Source of the DNA: Synchiropus splendidus
Lineage: Eukaryota > Chordata > Actinopteri > Syngnathiformes > Callionymidae
Length of the DNA: 64,000 nucleotides
Reading direction: 5' to 3'
Assembly (NCBI RefSeq): GCF_027744825.2
Contig: NC_071342.1
Location: 21,172,501 to 21,236,500 of the forward strand
Shown here: piece by piece, positions 13,401 to 25,910 of the stretch
Layout of the letters: each line of letters opens with the position of its first letter
Numbering within the stretch: the stretch's first letter is position 1
Made by a program: the position numbers and the translations under genes
The notes under the pieces: model-generated
Database searches by the model: none
Seen by the model: only the letters and a program-made list of their open reading frames with translations
Told to the model about the DNA's origin: nothing

Positions 13401-14296
13401 ACCTCCCGTCGGCCTGCGGATGAAAGAGAGGAACGCAGATGAGCAAACAGGTTACCAACTTTGTTGAAGTTTAATCCGGAGACACTCTCGACACCAGCCA
13501 CTCTCCATAAGTCCTGATCAAGCAAGAGAGCATTTCCTTTGAGGACTTTTTTTTTAGGAAATATAGGTCAGCAGCTCCTTTCTTTCCTCCGAGCTGCGGC
13601 CAGAATAGTCATGTTTGTTCCTGCCTCCTATCACTCTCAGACAATCTTGAACAGCCAGTCAAGTACGTGCTGTTCAAACACACAGATTCTTGAGGAAGTA
13701 CAACTTGACAGGCGGTCTGTCAAAAACATTCCCGGCTCACTGTCTCGGACACACAAGTGATCTTTTGTTTGTGGCAGGAGGAGAGGGGTGAAGCTGTCCT
13801 GGGGTCACTCCGCTGATCACATGACTGAAGAGTTCAAGAAATTACAGCCGCTCACTCATCGACAGCATTTTTCAGTTCAGATCCAACTGGACGTGTTTGC
13901 ACTGAAAACAAGAGCTTCAGTGGTTTATACAGTATTTATCACCGTAGAACTAACCTCACAACCCTAAGTGTGACATCTGATTCTTCCATCGTAGACTGTC
14001 TTTCTGAAAGCTGACTTCCTTCCTTGTACAGTCGCCGATTCCTCTCTCCATTTTTTTTTATCTCTAAGGCTTTTTCTGTAGGTTCGTTTTTCCTAGCGTT
14101 TACAGTTTGTAAATCCACGGCCAACCTGACCGACAGTCGTTTCTGCACCATCTTATTCTTTTTCCTTTTGTGGCACTACAGGCGGGGGATGCCAACATTT
14201 TGGGGAATAACCGATCCAACCAAGCGGAGATTTCCGATCTATGAGTCGAGTCCGGTCTGTTGCCATGACCTGTCAGCGGTTCTGGTGAGCTGGCTA
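10439..14296. other. Intergenic stretch without recognisable genes
   Basis: No family-level match on either strand. A T-rich block at 12057-12070 contains AATAAA on the minus strand. It could end a long alternative pwwp2b transcript, but it lies 4.1 kb past the stop codon. C-rich runs occur at about 12181-12201 and 12413-12430. Confidence 0.5.
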
Positions 14297-14392
14297 CAAA
14301 CTGTGGAATGGATTTCCTTAATGTAGGCTAGTCTCTTTCAGGTACAGAGCTACAAGACACACCATCGATCAGGAAATCCATTCCACAGTTTG
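14297..14392. repeat. Perfect 22-bp inverted repeat, 52-bp loop
   Basis: Arms 14297-14318 and 14371-14392 are exact reverse complements (each contains GGAATGGATTTCC or its complement). It ends only 47 bases before the hAT MITE at 14440. No target duplication is obvious at its outer ends. Confidence 0.85.
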
Positions 14393-14439
14393 CAGACATC
14401 TAGCAGAAACTTGGAATGACTTCATTCCAGAGGTGCTAG

Positions 14440-14625
14440 CAGGCTTTTAGCTAGGAGGGAGCGTCTTGGCGTCTGCAAAACATGAAAAAATGGACGGCCA
14501 ATTCTGGACCGTAGCTTGGCCACCAGATGCCGCCGTATACCATAATCTGGCTGCCAGACTACGGTCAAGAATCGGGCGTCCATTTCTTCATGTTTTGCCC
14601 AGATATCCTCCTAGCTAAAGGCCTG
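14440..14625. mobile_element. hAT-type MITE, copy 1 of 3
   Basis: The left end reads CAGGCTTTTAGCTAGGA. The right end is its reverse complement with one change (TCCTAGCTAAAGGCCTG). The element is flanked by a perfect 8-bp duplication, GGTGCTAG, at 14432-14439 and 14626-14633. An 8-bp duplication and CAGG ends fit the hAT superfamily. At 186 bp it has no transposase, and its interior is itself an imperfect inverted repeat. Relatives lie at 35196 and 53300. Confidence 0.9.
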
Positions 14626-14961
14626 GGTGCTAGTTACATACAGTATATGAGGGCGAGCTGGAACCAAAAAACACGATAAAACTGTTTACACAGAGGGCGG
14701 TGTTTGCAGACGTCCATGCAGGAGAGCAAGAGTGTCTTCATGAAGCAGGTTTTTTTTTCTTTTCGACTCCACAATTTGACATTGATTTATCTTTCCTGTT
14801 CGAATTCGCACAGGGACTTTTCCCTCAGTCCTCACAGCCCTAACTGCTCATGTCTACAGCCGACCTCCAGGTGACCCAGGCTGTCACCTGATTATATAAT
14901 GTTATTTTGCTGAAAGGTGAGCTCCTTTCTTGTGGGAGGGTTTCGTTCTACAGTGAGTCTC

Positions 14962-14967
14962 TTTATT
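14962..14967 (-). terminator. Candidate pwwp2b poly(A) signal
   Basis: This is the first AATAAA I find on the minus strand after the pwwp2b stop codon, giving a 3' UTR of about 1.2 kb if used. It is inferred from position only. Confidence 0.3.
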
Positions 14968-16170
14968 GGTGAATGACTTTTATGGCAAAGTCAGGGTATG
15001 TTCCATAGCTATAACATCATCATGCAAATATGCGCCTGAATTCATTCTCCTTCTGCAGAACATCTCCTTGATAAAACCTAACCAAGATGAATGTCAATAA
15101 ATGCTCCATGACAGAACAGTTTTTCTAGCCTGTACTTAAAGTAACACGCAGGTTGGTTCATATTTTTCCTGTGATTGACATGCAATTATATATATATTTT
15201 TAGTAGATTTTGTTTAGTAGATTAAATTGTTGTTGCTGGCACAACTCAGTGCTTGGTGAGAAACATACCTGAGCCTGATCTTGCTGGGTGAGGAAGTTAG
15301 TTCTTGATAAACCTTGATCGGACACATGTCTGACTCAGGCTGTTCATATATCAGATTGGTGTAACTTGTTGCCCAGTGAGTCACACACACTGATCAAGCT
15401 GAATGGAATGTAAGAACACAACCAGACCTTTGTCCTCTTCATATATTCACGACAAACTGGTAAAAACGTCGGCAGCAGAAAGCTGAAGGTTCATGGTTAC
15501 CACACAGAAGAAGACCTTTCCATTCAACCTCAATCCAATCGCACCTAACAGACCAGTAGGTAAACAAAACAGCACCAAGTGACTATGCACAAATTATCAA
15601 ATTTCTCCACTCAAGTGTAACAAATATCTTCACCTCCCTCCCAAAATCAACGGAACATTCCTCATGACGGTGAGCAGAAGGACTCAGATTTACCATCAGA
15701 ATTCACTGCAATAGCTGCTTCGTGATGTAACTGCAGCAGAAGTGTTATTGGCAGCCATCACAACACGATCACCACAGGCCTCTTAACCGCTCATATAATA
15801 CTACAATGAGGAATATGACCACCAGAAAGATGAACAGTAACTAAATGGTATATGAGGAGAAATATTTTAGACAAAATTCTTTCCTAGATTTCTGCTACTT
15901 CAATTTCAAGTGTGCACAATGTATCTAGACCAGACCAAACCCCAGTTCGTAGTCTCAGATTTGGGCTCAAATATGGGGGAAAATTAAACTTCCAGGCTAC
16001 TTCCTTTCCACCTCAATTTGGGTCAGAACAATTCTGATCTTAAGCACATACAAGATCATGATTATAAAAGGGAATGCCATTTTGCAAGTAGATCTTGACT
16101 AGTGAACTACGCAAGAATTAGTAAGAGAAGTGCGTGAGGATAGAAGGTAGCAAGGCTTGAGTCTACTAAC

Positions 16171-17893
16171 CTACGTGTCGCTGTGGGAAATGAGTGAAGT
16201 AATCTCTGGGCTCATATGTCCGACGGCCTTGGCTGCCTCTAGGATGGCTCTTCGGTACATCCCTTTCTTTTTCCGGTTGAAGCGGGACCTAAAAAGCTCT
16301 CTGAAGGGGGAAAGTTTGGCAACGGAGAGCTGGGAAGTGGTGGGCGAACCGAACCACGCCACCTTGGCTTGAGGCCACTGGGCTTCACACGTGGCCGTTT
16401 CCTGTTTGCGTGTGCCGTTGATGCTCAGGACTCGTGCGGGCCACCAGGGAAAACCGTGAATCTTACCCCAAACAATATCGCCCACTGCTACGGCGTGGCC
16501 GTCTTCCGTCACACACTTGGTCATGCTGCGAGTGTGAAGACGCACTGTGATTGGGGGCACTGTCTTACAGTCGTCCCGTGAGGGCACAGAAGAAGAGGTC
16601 ACAGAGAGGTCCTCGCCAGGTGCCAGGTCGCACAGCTCGGGCGAGGTGCCGTCCGAACTGAAGGACTTCGACTCATCCAGGCTGTCACTACTGCAAACCG
16701 ACAAGCTGGAGGAATCCGCCTTGCGTTTACGGAAATTAATAAGAAGCGTGAGGTCATTGTGGCCTCGCTCCCCCTCCTCTCCTGAGCTCCCCGACCACAA
16801 CTCGAGGGAGTTCTTCTCTTCCCGGGAGTCTTCAGAGAGGGGGAGGTCGGGTGCCCTTGGGCTCCTTCTCCTGGCACCTCCTACGAGTTCTGCCTCATAT
16901 TCTACCACGCCCTCGTCGCTCTCCCTCTGTGGAGTCTTTAAGCAGATCTTTGGCGAGGGCAAGTCCTGACCCACATTTGTAAAGGGTCTAGATAGTTTCA
17001 GTTTGGGAATGGACACCGTGAGGCCCGAACGGGTGGCGTCCAGAATGTGTCTTTGTTCCTTGGTAGAATCCGTAGTTGTTTTCCCGTTTTCTCTGAGTCC
17101 ATTTTGAACTAGTTGTTTCGGACAGAAGGGTTTGACTGAGCCGTGGACTCTCGAGGGGATCTTCATGACCTCGCCCTTTCCTTGCGGAGTACTGTAGGAG
17201 ATTTTTATGACAGGACTGTGAGGGATAACGTCACCTCCTAGGAACTTTTCCCCTTCAGAGTCTCCTCGCTTGTCCTTTCTACAGCGTTTGCTGTCAATGC
17301 TAGCGCCGTTCTCACGCCTCTTATTGTCCTTGGGTGTGACCACGTTATCCTTCCTTGACAGTTTAGCAGGATTATCTTTATCATCGGCGTCGTCCTCACT
17401 GTGTAGTGTGTTTTCTTTTCTAGATGGTTTAGTGTTGCTTATGCCATCTTTGCTGTCCTCGTCGCTATTCAACGTGTTTTTGCACTTTTCACAAAGCACC
17501 TGTCGTGGCCGCAGTCGGATTGTACTCATGGTCATGCGGCCCGGCTCTCGTGTCCGTCTCTTCTTCCTCTTGATTGGTCGCGGTGGAGGCTGTGGTACCC
17601 ATTGGCTGTAGCTATGCCGCACCCATAAAGGCTGAGGGAACGGGGCTCCTTCAAAATAAGGAGGATAAGTAGTTTGTCCAGCTGGTACTGGGGTGGGCAC
17701 CGGGCACGGAAGGGGCGCTGCAAGTTCATCACTTTCGGGGAGCGTGTTTTCGTCCCTTGGTCTGTGAGAAGCTTGGCTGGGAGATTTTGGGACCGGCATC
17801 TCACTCAAAACGTCAGGGACTTCACATGTTGACTTGGACACTGGAAAGTCCCCTGGCTTCGCGGTGAACTCCGGTAAACAGAAGAGTCCAGTC
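16171..17893 (-). CDS. pwwp2b: pwwp2b coding exon 2 (PWWP domain-containing protein 2B)
   Basis: This exon encodes residues 48-620 of the 620-residue protein and joins exon 1 (19774-19913) through an acceptor TTTAG|GACTGG at 17893. The split lysine codon gives ..NKKTGLFCLPE.. as in PWWP2B. Blocks in order: proline-rich YPPYFEGAPFP (about 123-133), a basic KRKKRRTR stretch (about 158-165), RLRPRQVLCEKCKNTL (about 173-188, with a CxxC), SPVIKISYSTPQGKGEV (about 273-289), an acidic and serine-rich linker, then the PWWP domain (about 515-592) with the FPWWPAR core and WFGSPTTS. The C-terminus SLISHSDT aligns end to end with the human protein's final residues. These blocks distinguish 2B from 2A. 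The family binds H3K36-methylated nucleosomes and associates with NuRD-type HDAC complexes in the nucleus; this is family knowledge, not visible here. The stop TAG overlaps a donor-like GTAGGT. Confidence 0.95.
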
Positions 17894-19773
17894 CTAAATG
17901 AAAAACACAAGAACAATAATTAATAAATGAATTTGAACCTGATCTGAGTTTGGAGTTGGACTCTAGCAGACATTCTTAACGTAATGTGCACGCAACAGAA
18001 TTCAATGATGATTTTGCAAACCAGCAGAGAGGGGATAGAAAAGAAAGTATTTTTTCATGTTGTGTCACTTTGTAATGGAAATGGAAGGGACGGGATGAAA
18101 AAGATTCATGAATAGGCTGAGATAAAAAAAACAACTTGTAAGTGGAGCTTCTCACGGCGAACAAACTGACGCTGTGCACTCTGTCACCTGTATGTTGAAA
18201 ATCCTCAACATGTGGGGGATGGGAACTGCAACACAAGCGAGCAGGCAAGCAGTTATCTGTCCCACTGCCTGCAGCAAGATAATGGCTTTCATAGTTGAAT
18301 CATGCCGGTGAAAGATTCGTGTTTCTATCCAAATCTACCCAACGTCGGTCAAAATGCCAAGGTGTCTTTTTAAGAGTGCTTGGCAGTCAACTATAAAATG
18401 GCAGGGCTGCTTTAGGCAGGACACAAAGGACTCCAGGATGCCCAGGCCTCCCCCGTTCAACAACATCTGACTGAACAAAAACAATTCCATGAATCATTTG
18501 GGATTCGGAGATACACCCGAGGAGCCAGGAGACAGCAGTTTGTTTTAGACAAGGGTTTAATGTGAGGTGAGATTATTAATTGGTGTGCGTTTGGGAAGCT
18601 GGCACAGCACCCCAGGAGTAATACCTGGCACCAAACAACACTCCCTTGGTGAAGCGAAAGCCTCTCACCTCTCTGTGCAGCCAAAATGTTGCCAGTCGCA
18701 GTGACTGACGGTGCTCAAACGGATGATGAGGAACAGGCCGTGCAAGTGAAGCACAGAACAAGGACACGGCAGACGACCAGCTGTCACTCTTTTACACCAG
18801 GCCCAGTGTAGCTTATTAAATCATTACACGACCAAGAGCACCACGACAGGAACGGTTAGAGGAAGGAGATGTGCTTATCGGCGACAAGGCCTGAAATACA
18901 AGCCTATTTTCAGCTATTCCAGGCCTTCCCTTTAGGATGGGTTTTTTCCAGCACAAGAAGAGACATGAAGAAAAATCAATCAGCCATATTCACAACAACA
19001 AATACACTGACTTTATACACTCGGTGCACAGCGGCAGCACGGCGCTTGTGACTGAGGAGGACAGTGAAACGTGACTGAAAATGATACTGATGACAAAACT
19101 AGTGCATGTCTTTTTTGGACTTGATGGAATCAACAGCACAGCTTCATGTTGTCAGCTACCAGATCAGCTCTTTGCAAATGTTCTGGAGGAGTTATCATCC
19201 TCTGAGTAAAATGCACTTTGACAAAACATCTCTCATGTAACATTTTCAAGAGTTTCATGTCATGGTCCATTGTTTCTAAATAGGAATGTGACTGGGCCAG
19301 CAGTCTCTCTCAAACCACAGCTTTTCTCCATCACTCCTAGGTGAGCTAAAGTGTTCTCAACACGTCCTTGTTCATATTTCTGATGCATTCGAGCCCAAAT
19401 GACATGTTTCATAAACTGCAGCTCAGGCCTTGCTTTTCTTCTGAGGCTGCTGTGTTTGATTAATAGGCTAACAATAAGCTACATATAAACCAAACCACAG
19501 TCGCCTTTTTTTGACGAAAACGGCTCGAGAGCAGAGGATGAGAGGGAGCTGAGGTTAGTGCCATAGCAGGGGATGAAACGATAAAATGGTGTTTACTGTC
19601 AAATACATTTGAGGGAACATGAAATCAGTGCTGTTAGCATGGGAGCTAACTCGTTAGCAGCCCTGTCAGCTACAATCTATGTCTTTGTAGCGAGGCCCAG
19701 TTAGCCGTTAGCCGCCGTCAACCGCTGAAGTTTCTGTCAAATAAAATTGACGAAGGAAATTTAAAAAACTCAC
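17894..19773 (-). other. pwwp2b: pwwp2b intron 1
   Basis: A 1,880-bp intron with donor GTGAGT (19773-19768, minus strand) and acceptor CATTTAG ending at 17894. It interrupts a lysine codon after its second base. I see no exon, transposon or RNA gene inside; short open frames there lack family motifs. Confidence 0.9.
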
Positions 19774-19913
19774 TTTTTGTTGCAGTCGAGTAGTATTCCC
19801 GTGTAGCTCCGGTCCCGGTAGGTCAGCGTCACCACCAGCGTGTCGTTCACTATTTGATCGATAGTGACAGGTACCCGAGAGCCGGCCAGCAGCTCCTCGG
19901 CCGCAGCCTCCAT
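19774..19913 (-). CDS. pwwp2b: pwwp2b coding exon 1
   Basis: It encodes the first 46 residues plus two bases of codon 47. The chosen ATG (19913-19911) gives MEAAAEELLAGSRVPVTIDQ and is the only in-frame ATG; the frame stays open about 19 codons upstream but has no ATG. The motif IVNDTLVVTLTYRDRSYTGI followed by LLDCNKK matches the conserved N-terminal block of PWWP2B, which ends in the same lysines at the same exon boundary. The exon sits in a GC- and CpG-rich patch, as expected for a housekeeping-type promoter. Confidence 0.93.
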
Positions 19914-20270
19914 GTTTCCCGTGGTGCGGTATCCGGCTCGGCGGTGCTCGGTCCCGGCCAAGGGAGCCACGGTCGCGTCGGCGAAAGATCCGTCTGCCCT
20001 GCGCTATTGAAGCAGGAGGCTACAGCGGGGCATGGAATGACGCCATCAGCCCTCCACCGAGGCAATTACAACAGCACTGCCACCGCTGACATCACGCTCC
20101 GTGCGCCGGAGACAAGGCCTTCCCTTTCTGTCCGTCTTTCACCGACTTTGATGCCTCATTTTTTACACTTTGGCCGACAAACGGAGAGGTTTAATCGGTT
20201 GCTCCGCCGCCACTGTCGCTGTACAACGCTGCTGCTTTGGAAACATGAAGCACCCGAGCACGGTTATTGA
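19914..20270 (-). promoter_or_regulatory. pwwp2b: pwwp2b 5' UTR and CpG-rich promoter region
   Basis: The sequence upstream of the pwwp2b start is rich in CpG compared with its surroundings (CGGCTCGGCGG, GCTCCGCCGCCA and similar). This suggests a CpG-island promoter. No TATA box is seen close to the start. Open frames here on the plus strand are a by-product of the CpG content. Confidence 0.5.
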
Positions 20271-22292
20271 CATTGTCATATTCCAAGTTATATAAAACAA
20301 CACCAGCATTTAAACACTATATGAACCATAAACGAACCAGACGTAGTTTGACAACAAGAACATCATCTTTTGTTTGATAAAGTCGATCTATATTTGGTAT
20401 CTATAAGAGGTTAAGAAGTATAAGATGCATAAGAAGAGTTTCTAACATTAATACAGTGGATACTGGTTTGCTTCCCTTGTAAATCATTCGTAATGTGGCT
20501 CTCTGACAGATTTGTCAGAATTTAAAAATGATCCTCTCATTCAAGTTGTTTGATGTTTGAACCCAACTACATCGGCTATGGGCAGTAGATGGTATGGACA
20601 GCTGTGGTCCATGTAGAAAACTATAGGATAAGCTATTGTAATGACTTGAACTTATCATTTACTTCACATTTGACGTCCGAGCTGAAGATTTATGTGTTTA
20701 TTTGGGGGGGATCAAGGTAATACATTGCCTATAAAAGCCTCTTAAATGTAGTATAAAGTGTGTTTTACTCTTTTAAGTGTAATAAAAATGACCTATTGTG
20801 GCTCCGAAAATGAACCAAATTGTGTGTTTTTTTTTCATAATTTCAAACTTATGCCACTATTTTTGGTTCATGCTTGTGTATTAAAAATGAATTATTAGTC
20901 ACTGTGACACAACACCGATCGTGGCCACTTGACACAGATAGATCTTTAATCATGATACAATGGCTTTGAGCCCAGAGAAAACTAACAAATGCACAAGAAA
21001 ATCTGACGTCTGATCAAAACCAGTGGAGCAAAAACGGCTTTAAACACAGGACTGAAACACTGATAGTTTCATTTGGCGTCTGATCACCGAGGTAAAATAC
21101 AGAGCAGCATTTTTAAATACAATCCAAGGAAAAAATAACACTCAGATATCTTCAGTCCACAGTTGGGAACAATAACAATCCTTAATAATCTAGATCACAA
21201 TGTATTTGTTTTCGACCCGAACATGAGATTTTTAGAGGCTGGATCAGGACGAAGGCCTGTTGGTGCGCGCCGTGTTGTGATAGCTTTCGAAAGCCGTACA
21301 GCACAAATAATTGTGTTGTTGTCGGCCCGCGGTGTTCCAATCGTCTATTTCAGACAAACAGGCGGCTCTGCGGTCAATTATCTCACGCGCCTCGTCTGTT
21401 TTCGCAGTCGAACACTGTGACTCTGGCAGAACAAAGAGAACTGCTGAGTCCCTCCAGCAGTCGTTCACGGTGCCGCCGCTAGATGCCGCTAATTCACGCG
21501 CAATTGAAATGGCAATACAAAGGCAATAACCAAATAAATTGTGTATCTTAAAGTTGATATCAATGTATTTGTCTGGTCTTCAGCGTTTAAAAAATACCAT
21601 ATTGTTTACAATGAAAAAGGAAAATGAATAAGTAAGTAATAAATGGTAAAAAGAAAGAATGCTTTGATCTACAGAATTAATTTATCTAGTGAAATAATAA
21701 CAGCAAAAATAAATATATGCTCAGCTGGACTCCAAATTAATGAAAAAAGAAAAACAACTTTTAATTTTATATTTCTGAAAGTCGTAAAATAAAATTGCAC
21801 TTTTCTCGCAAATAACTTGAATTTACAAACCACCTTCAAGCAATATCCATCATGATGAAAAATAAAAACAGCGAGTAAAGAACATTATTTATTATCAGAA
21901 TTAATAACAAACATTACTGTAAAACTGGATTAACAGTTTAATGAAAAGCTTTTTTTGATCATCAAAATAAACGTGATCAGACAATTAAAATATAATGCTA
22001 AAATACTCCCAAAAGCTAATACTGGACCAAAAAAGGTCAGGAAAAAAGATAATAAATCGAAGAAAAAAAAACAACCCTACATTCATTTAATGTCAATTAA
22101 AAATGTGATTTGCAATACACACTTGTTTTCAGTTCCTCTTCTGTTGATCACTGATAAAGACTTCTACTTCAGTTCTGCACTAAGCAGTGAATTTGCTATA
22201 TTTCCCCATTGAGAAATGTTTACTTTATTTGCTGAGAAATCGTTGTATTGTTTTGGACGGCCGCGAGTCAGAGTGACAGCCGTGGTGTTCTA

Positions 22293-22306
22293 CTGCCCCC
22301 TGGCGG
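22293..22306 (-). promoter_or_regulatory. CTCF-like motif
   Basis: On the minus strand it reads CCGCCAGGGGGCAG, a very close match by eye to the vertebrate CTCF consensus. It lies between the two divergent genes, where an insulator would be plausible. Binding is inferred. Confidence 0.5.
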
Positions 22307-22789
22307 CTCAGAAGCGACCCCCTACATCCATTTAAAAATCCTCAACTCATGCGCAAAATAAACATGAAATCCTGAATTACAGCGATGATGAATGAAGCAG
22401 AATTGCATCTCACTGGAGGCCTATGTGTGTCAAACGTGAATTAAAAAAAAAAAAAAAAAGTAATTATCTCTGACGTCATGTTATTACAAGCCCATGTCTG
22501 TTCTGCTCTTTCGTGTCTGTGGAAGCTTGATGCGATTTACATGTCCATGATAAATGACTTGAAGATTATTAACTTACACCGACCACTGGACTCTGAAGTG
22601 ACTGGAGTCAGGGTCTGATCTGCATTGTTGAGGACTGATCCTCACTGGTTTTTCTTCATTATCTTTATGTACAGAATTTCGTGGAGCTGTCTGTCTGTCT
22701 GGTCTGGTGTCCTCAATGAGCTGAGCCAAAAGGCACAACTCAGTTTGTCCATCGATCTGTTTCACACCTGTGATCACCAGCGTTGTAGA

Positions 22790-22960
22790 GACCAAAAGAA
22801 CAACATCACAGACACAAGAGTTTTCTCTGCTCAGCCATCCAAAGAGACTCAGACTAGAACCACTGCTCCTCCGAGAGAAGACATTTCAAGTGGCTTTTGT
22901 CAGGAGGTCTCCTGGGCTCCTGTGCTCACCAGGGATGACCAGCGCCAGGACACTCTCTGG
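22790..22960 (+). repeat. Degenerate LINE-tail fragment
   Basis: GCTCAGCCATCCAAAGAGAC, then GAACCACTGCTCCTCCGAGA, then CAGGAGGTCTCCTGGGCTCC follow the same order of phrases as the copies at 39870-40030 and 42360-42450. Coding potential is lost. Confidence 0.45.
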
Positions 22961-23315
22961 ATGTGTTTAGAGTTGGTTTCGTCATTGCCTTGGCTGATGT
23001 GGCTGAGAAATATAACCCACTGACTGTGAGATATGATCCAGCAACTTGCGAAGTAAGGTCCAGATATAAGCCCCCCGTCCCTCTGGCGGCACAAAACCCT
23101 CGAGGGTTCAGCCGTCGGCTTCTTCCTGGCAAGTGGGTTTCAACAGAGTTGAACAAAGTGTTTTATTTTTATGGCCCTCTTGAGCTCAGCGCTTCAGCAG
23201 AGACAGTTTTTACGTTTTATTTCATGACCTTTCAGCCGATGACAGCGTTGTTAACATCCACTTTGCCATCATTTTTAGCTCAGCGTACCAGATTGCGTAC
23301 AGATGACCTCATGAA

Positions 23316-23392
23316 TCTATCTATCATCATTCCATCCATCTATCTATCTATCTGTCTGTCCGGCCGTCCGTCCATCCGTCTATCTAAGAAAA
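23316..23392. repeat. ATCT/GTCC-type tetranucleotide tract
   Basis: A short imperfect run of ATCT, ATCC, GTCT and GTCC units, of the same type as the long tract at 55620-56202. Confidence 0.8.
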
Positions 23393-24966
23393 GAAAATGA
23401 AGTGTAAGGTGAAACTTGGAGTCAGTCGGAGGTTGAAGAATGATTTTGGGTGCGGTGGCTGTTTTCCAGTCAAGATTAGCTTTAATAGTATAATTCAGAT
23501 ATCACCAGACCGAAGGGAACAAACTGAGCGGCGTGGCGATGAATCACAGCAGTTACAGCGTTTCATACTGAGGCAGAACGTTGGAGCAGCAGGTTGATTC
23601 CCAAATTACAAAAGTGGCTAATTGAATTTGGAAAAGATGCCGACTCTGCAGATTGTAAATGTCTTGCGTGCAGCAGCTGGGTGGTTTCCCCCCCCACCCC
23701 GGGATCACTGTCAGCCTGCGAGCTGCAGCTTATCGATCATCCTCATGTGGATGATGATATTACCAGGACGGGGACGTGAGCACCGGTGGCAAGGGAGCAG
23801 GAGTCTCAGCTGTAGAGATATTTTTAGGGCAGTGGGCTGTCGGATCCTGGGGCCACATTAGCCCTCTGACCGCTCTGTGTCGCCGTGACTGCAGACACAC
23901 TCGTGTGCAGCACTGAGTCTTCTGCCACGTCCTGTGTTGCTGGTGTTGAGTTTATCTTCTGCAATGTTTGTCATCTTTTCTGGCTTCTTTGACTGACGCT
24001 AGTGAAAGACAGGCCCGTGGGCCACCTTCAGCCATCCACAGCAGGTCGTCATGAAGTCAGAAGTCCCAAAGATGACATAACTTTTGTGACGTTCAACAAA
24101 GGTGCTGCTTTCTTTAATTCATTATTTCATTTCAGTCATATTAGTTTTAGAATCTATATATTTTATTTCAGTGACATTTTGATGTGATTATTGTCCTGGT
24201 CCTCTCTCCTATTTTTTAATTTTATTTAACTGAAATGTATTTTTATTTAAGTCATATTTCTGTGTCATTTGTGAAAGAAATTATTTAAACTAAATTAAAT
24301 TCTCAGTTAAATTATTATTGAAGCATTTTTATTTTGTCGCAATTTGTTTTCTGCTCAAGTTTTTAAAAAAACCTTTTGATTAAAACAATGATCTACACGT
24401 TATAAAATGCGGATATTTCCATTTTCAATGTATCGATAAAACTAAACGATCGTATAAATGACGTCACACTGTACACCGTGTATCAAGTCAAGTCCTCAGA
24501 TCAAGTGAATCCAAGTCAATCGACATCCGCACTGACTGACTGAGTCAGCCGGTCCTCGGGAGGCAGGAATAAACACCATCATTCCTGTCGTCACACTTCA
24601 GCGACTCCCATCAACTCTCTACTGACGGTGGAGGTGAGTGTTGAGCTGCGGCCGCTGGTGTGGAACGAGTCATCAGGGTGGCTCCACAGCGGCTCACAGC
24701 TACATGACTCGCGTTAGAACGACACTTTTATTCGAGTTACAACGACTGATGCTGATGACGAAAACAAGTATAAACAAATGCATGTATTCCATGCTGCCAT
24801 TTGTGAGAAATATTATCGGAATAACGCACTTTAGGAGCGGACTTCGTTCCTGTCAGTTCGGGATTCAACAACGTCAACACAGTTGTAAAGGTACTAGTTT
24901 ACCTAGCCACTTCCGGCCAAGACTTTCAATATAAAACTCGAACCTCCACTACCGGTTGTTTGCTTT

Positions 24967-25150
24967 GTCAGAATCGAAATCAGTTTTATTGCCAACTTGG
25001 AAAGTTCTTTGGTACAACGAGCAAGGGCTGTTCATGAATTGATCAGTCTGCGACCCAAGGGGAAGAAGCTGTTCTTGTGACGGGAGGTTCTGGTCTGGAT
25101 TGACCGTAGCCTCCTGCCAGAGGGAAGAGGAACAACAGTAAAAAGTCTGA
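24967..25150 (-). repeat. LINE 3' end remnant
   Basis: It shares GGGGAAGAAGCTGTTC and TGACGGGAGGTTCTGGTCTG with the longer copy at 41530-41990. Read on the minus strand it keeps the worn C-terminal coding tail and then an untranslated end near ATTGCC/GGCAAT. Truncated on its 5' side. Confidence 0.65.
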
Positions 25151-25910
25151 AACTGCTGTGACAAGATCAGTACTATGGCTTGTACATTCCCGACTGCATT
25201 AACAAACACAGTTACTATTACTACCATTACCACTGACAGTGCCTGGACAGAGTCAATTATAGTGTATGTCTACACACTTACTGACAACAATAAAAACTAA
25301 CACCATCAACCGACCACTAATACACATTTTACTTGAACAAAAACATTAAGCATTATCACTTAAAGTACTTCACATGTGCTATCTTCCTCTAACACTCCCA
25401 ACCAACCAACTCTACCTCTCCTCTATATGTGTCCAAACCATTCGGCCTCCCAAACTATGCCTCCAAACTCCTGTCCATCTAATATACTCATTTAGAATGT
25501 TGCCCTTTCCTCCAAAGACAGTCTCAGTACCTTCATCTCTGACTCTTCTGACTCCCGAGTCTATAAATATTACATCCTGTCATTGACTACGACTGCCCTA
25601 TAAAGTTTCTCTGTTACACTCGCTGATGCTGACTCTGACGTCACGGTCGTCTCCATCCTGCCTGCACTCTCTTCTTCACCTCCCTCCATCTCTGTCCATC
25701 ACACTGGATGATTAACTCCAAGAAAACATACAACCATGGATGGAACACAATTAATGCACACAATCTTAAAACACACCATTCTTATTCTACCAGAATCATT
25801 ACAATGGCTACTTTAAATGTTATCCCATAACTTCAAAAACCATTACCGTGAATGCTAGTGGTGCAACTTCCTCAGTGAGTCTTATGAGAAAATAGTTATC
25901 AGATTACTTT

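Larger units (their letters stand above)
20271..25900. other. Intergenic space between pwwp2b and stk32c
   Basis: In human, LRRC27 lies between the homologous genes. I find no leucine-rich repeat exon here on either strand. A CpG-rich patch at 21225-21510 has short open frames that I cannot assign. The rest is AT-rich or carries LINE scraps (22790-22960 and 24967-25150). Confidence 0.6.

Noticed and set aside
16369..17611. Several 70-140 codon plus-strand frames across pwwp2b exon 2
   Set aside because: They are antisense shadows of the pwwp2b coding exon, with no independent features.
19914..19970. Upstream extension of pwwp2b exon 1 by 19 codons
   Set aside because: The extension would start at GTG, not ATG. 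The ATG at 19913 fits the N-terminus of PWWP2B and is the only in-frame ATG.
24949..25233. 94-codon minus-strand frame as a host gene
   Set aside because: Its recognisable part is LINE 3' tail sequence shared with 41605-41922, so it is retrotransposon debris.
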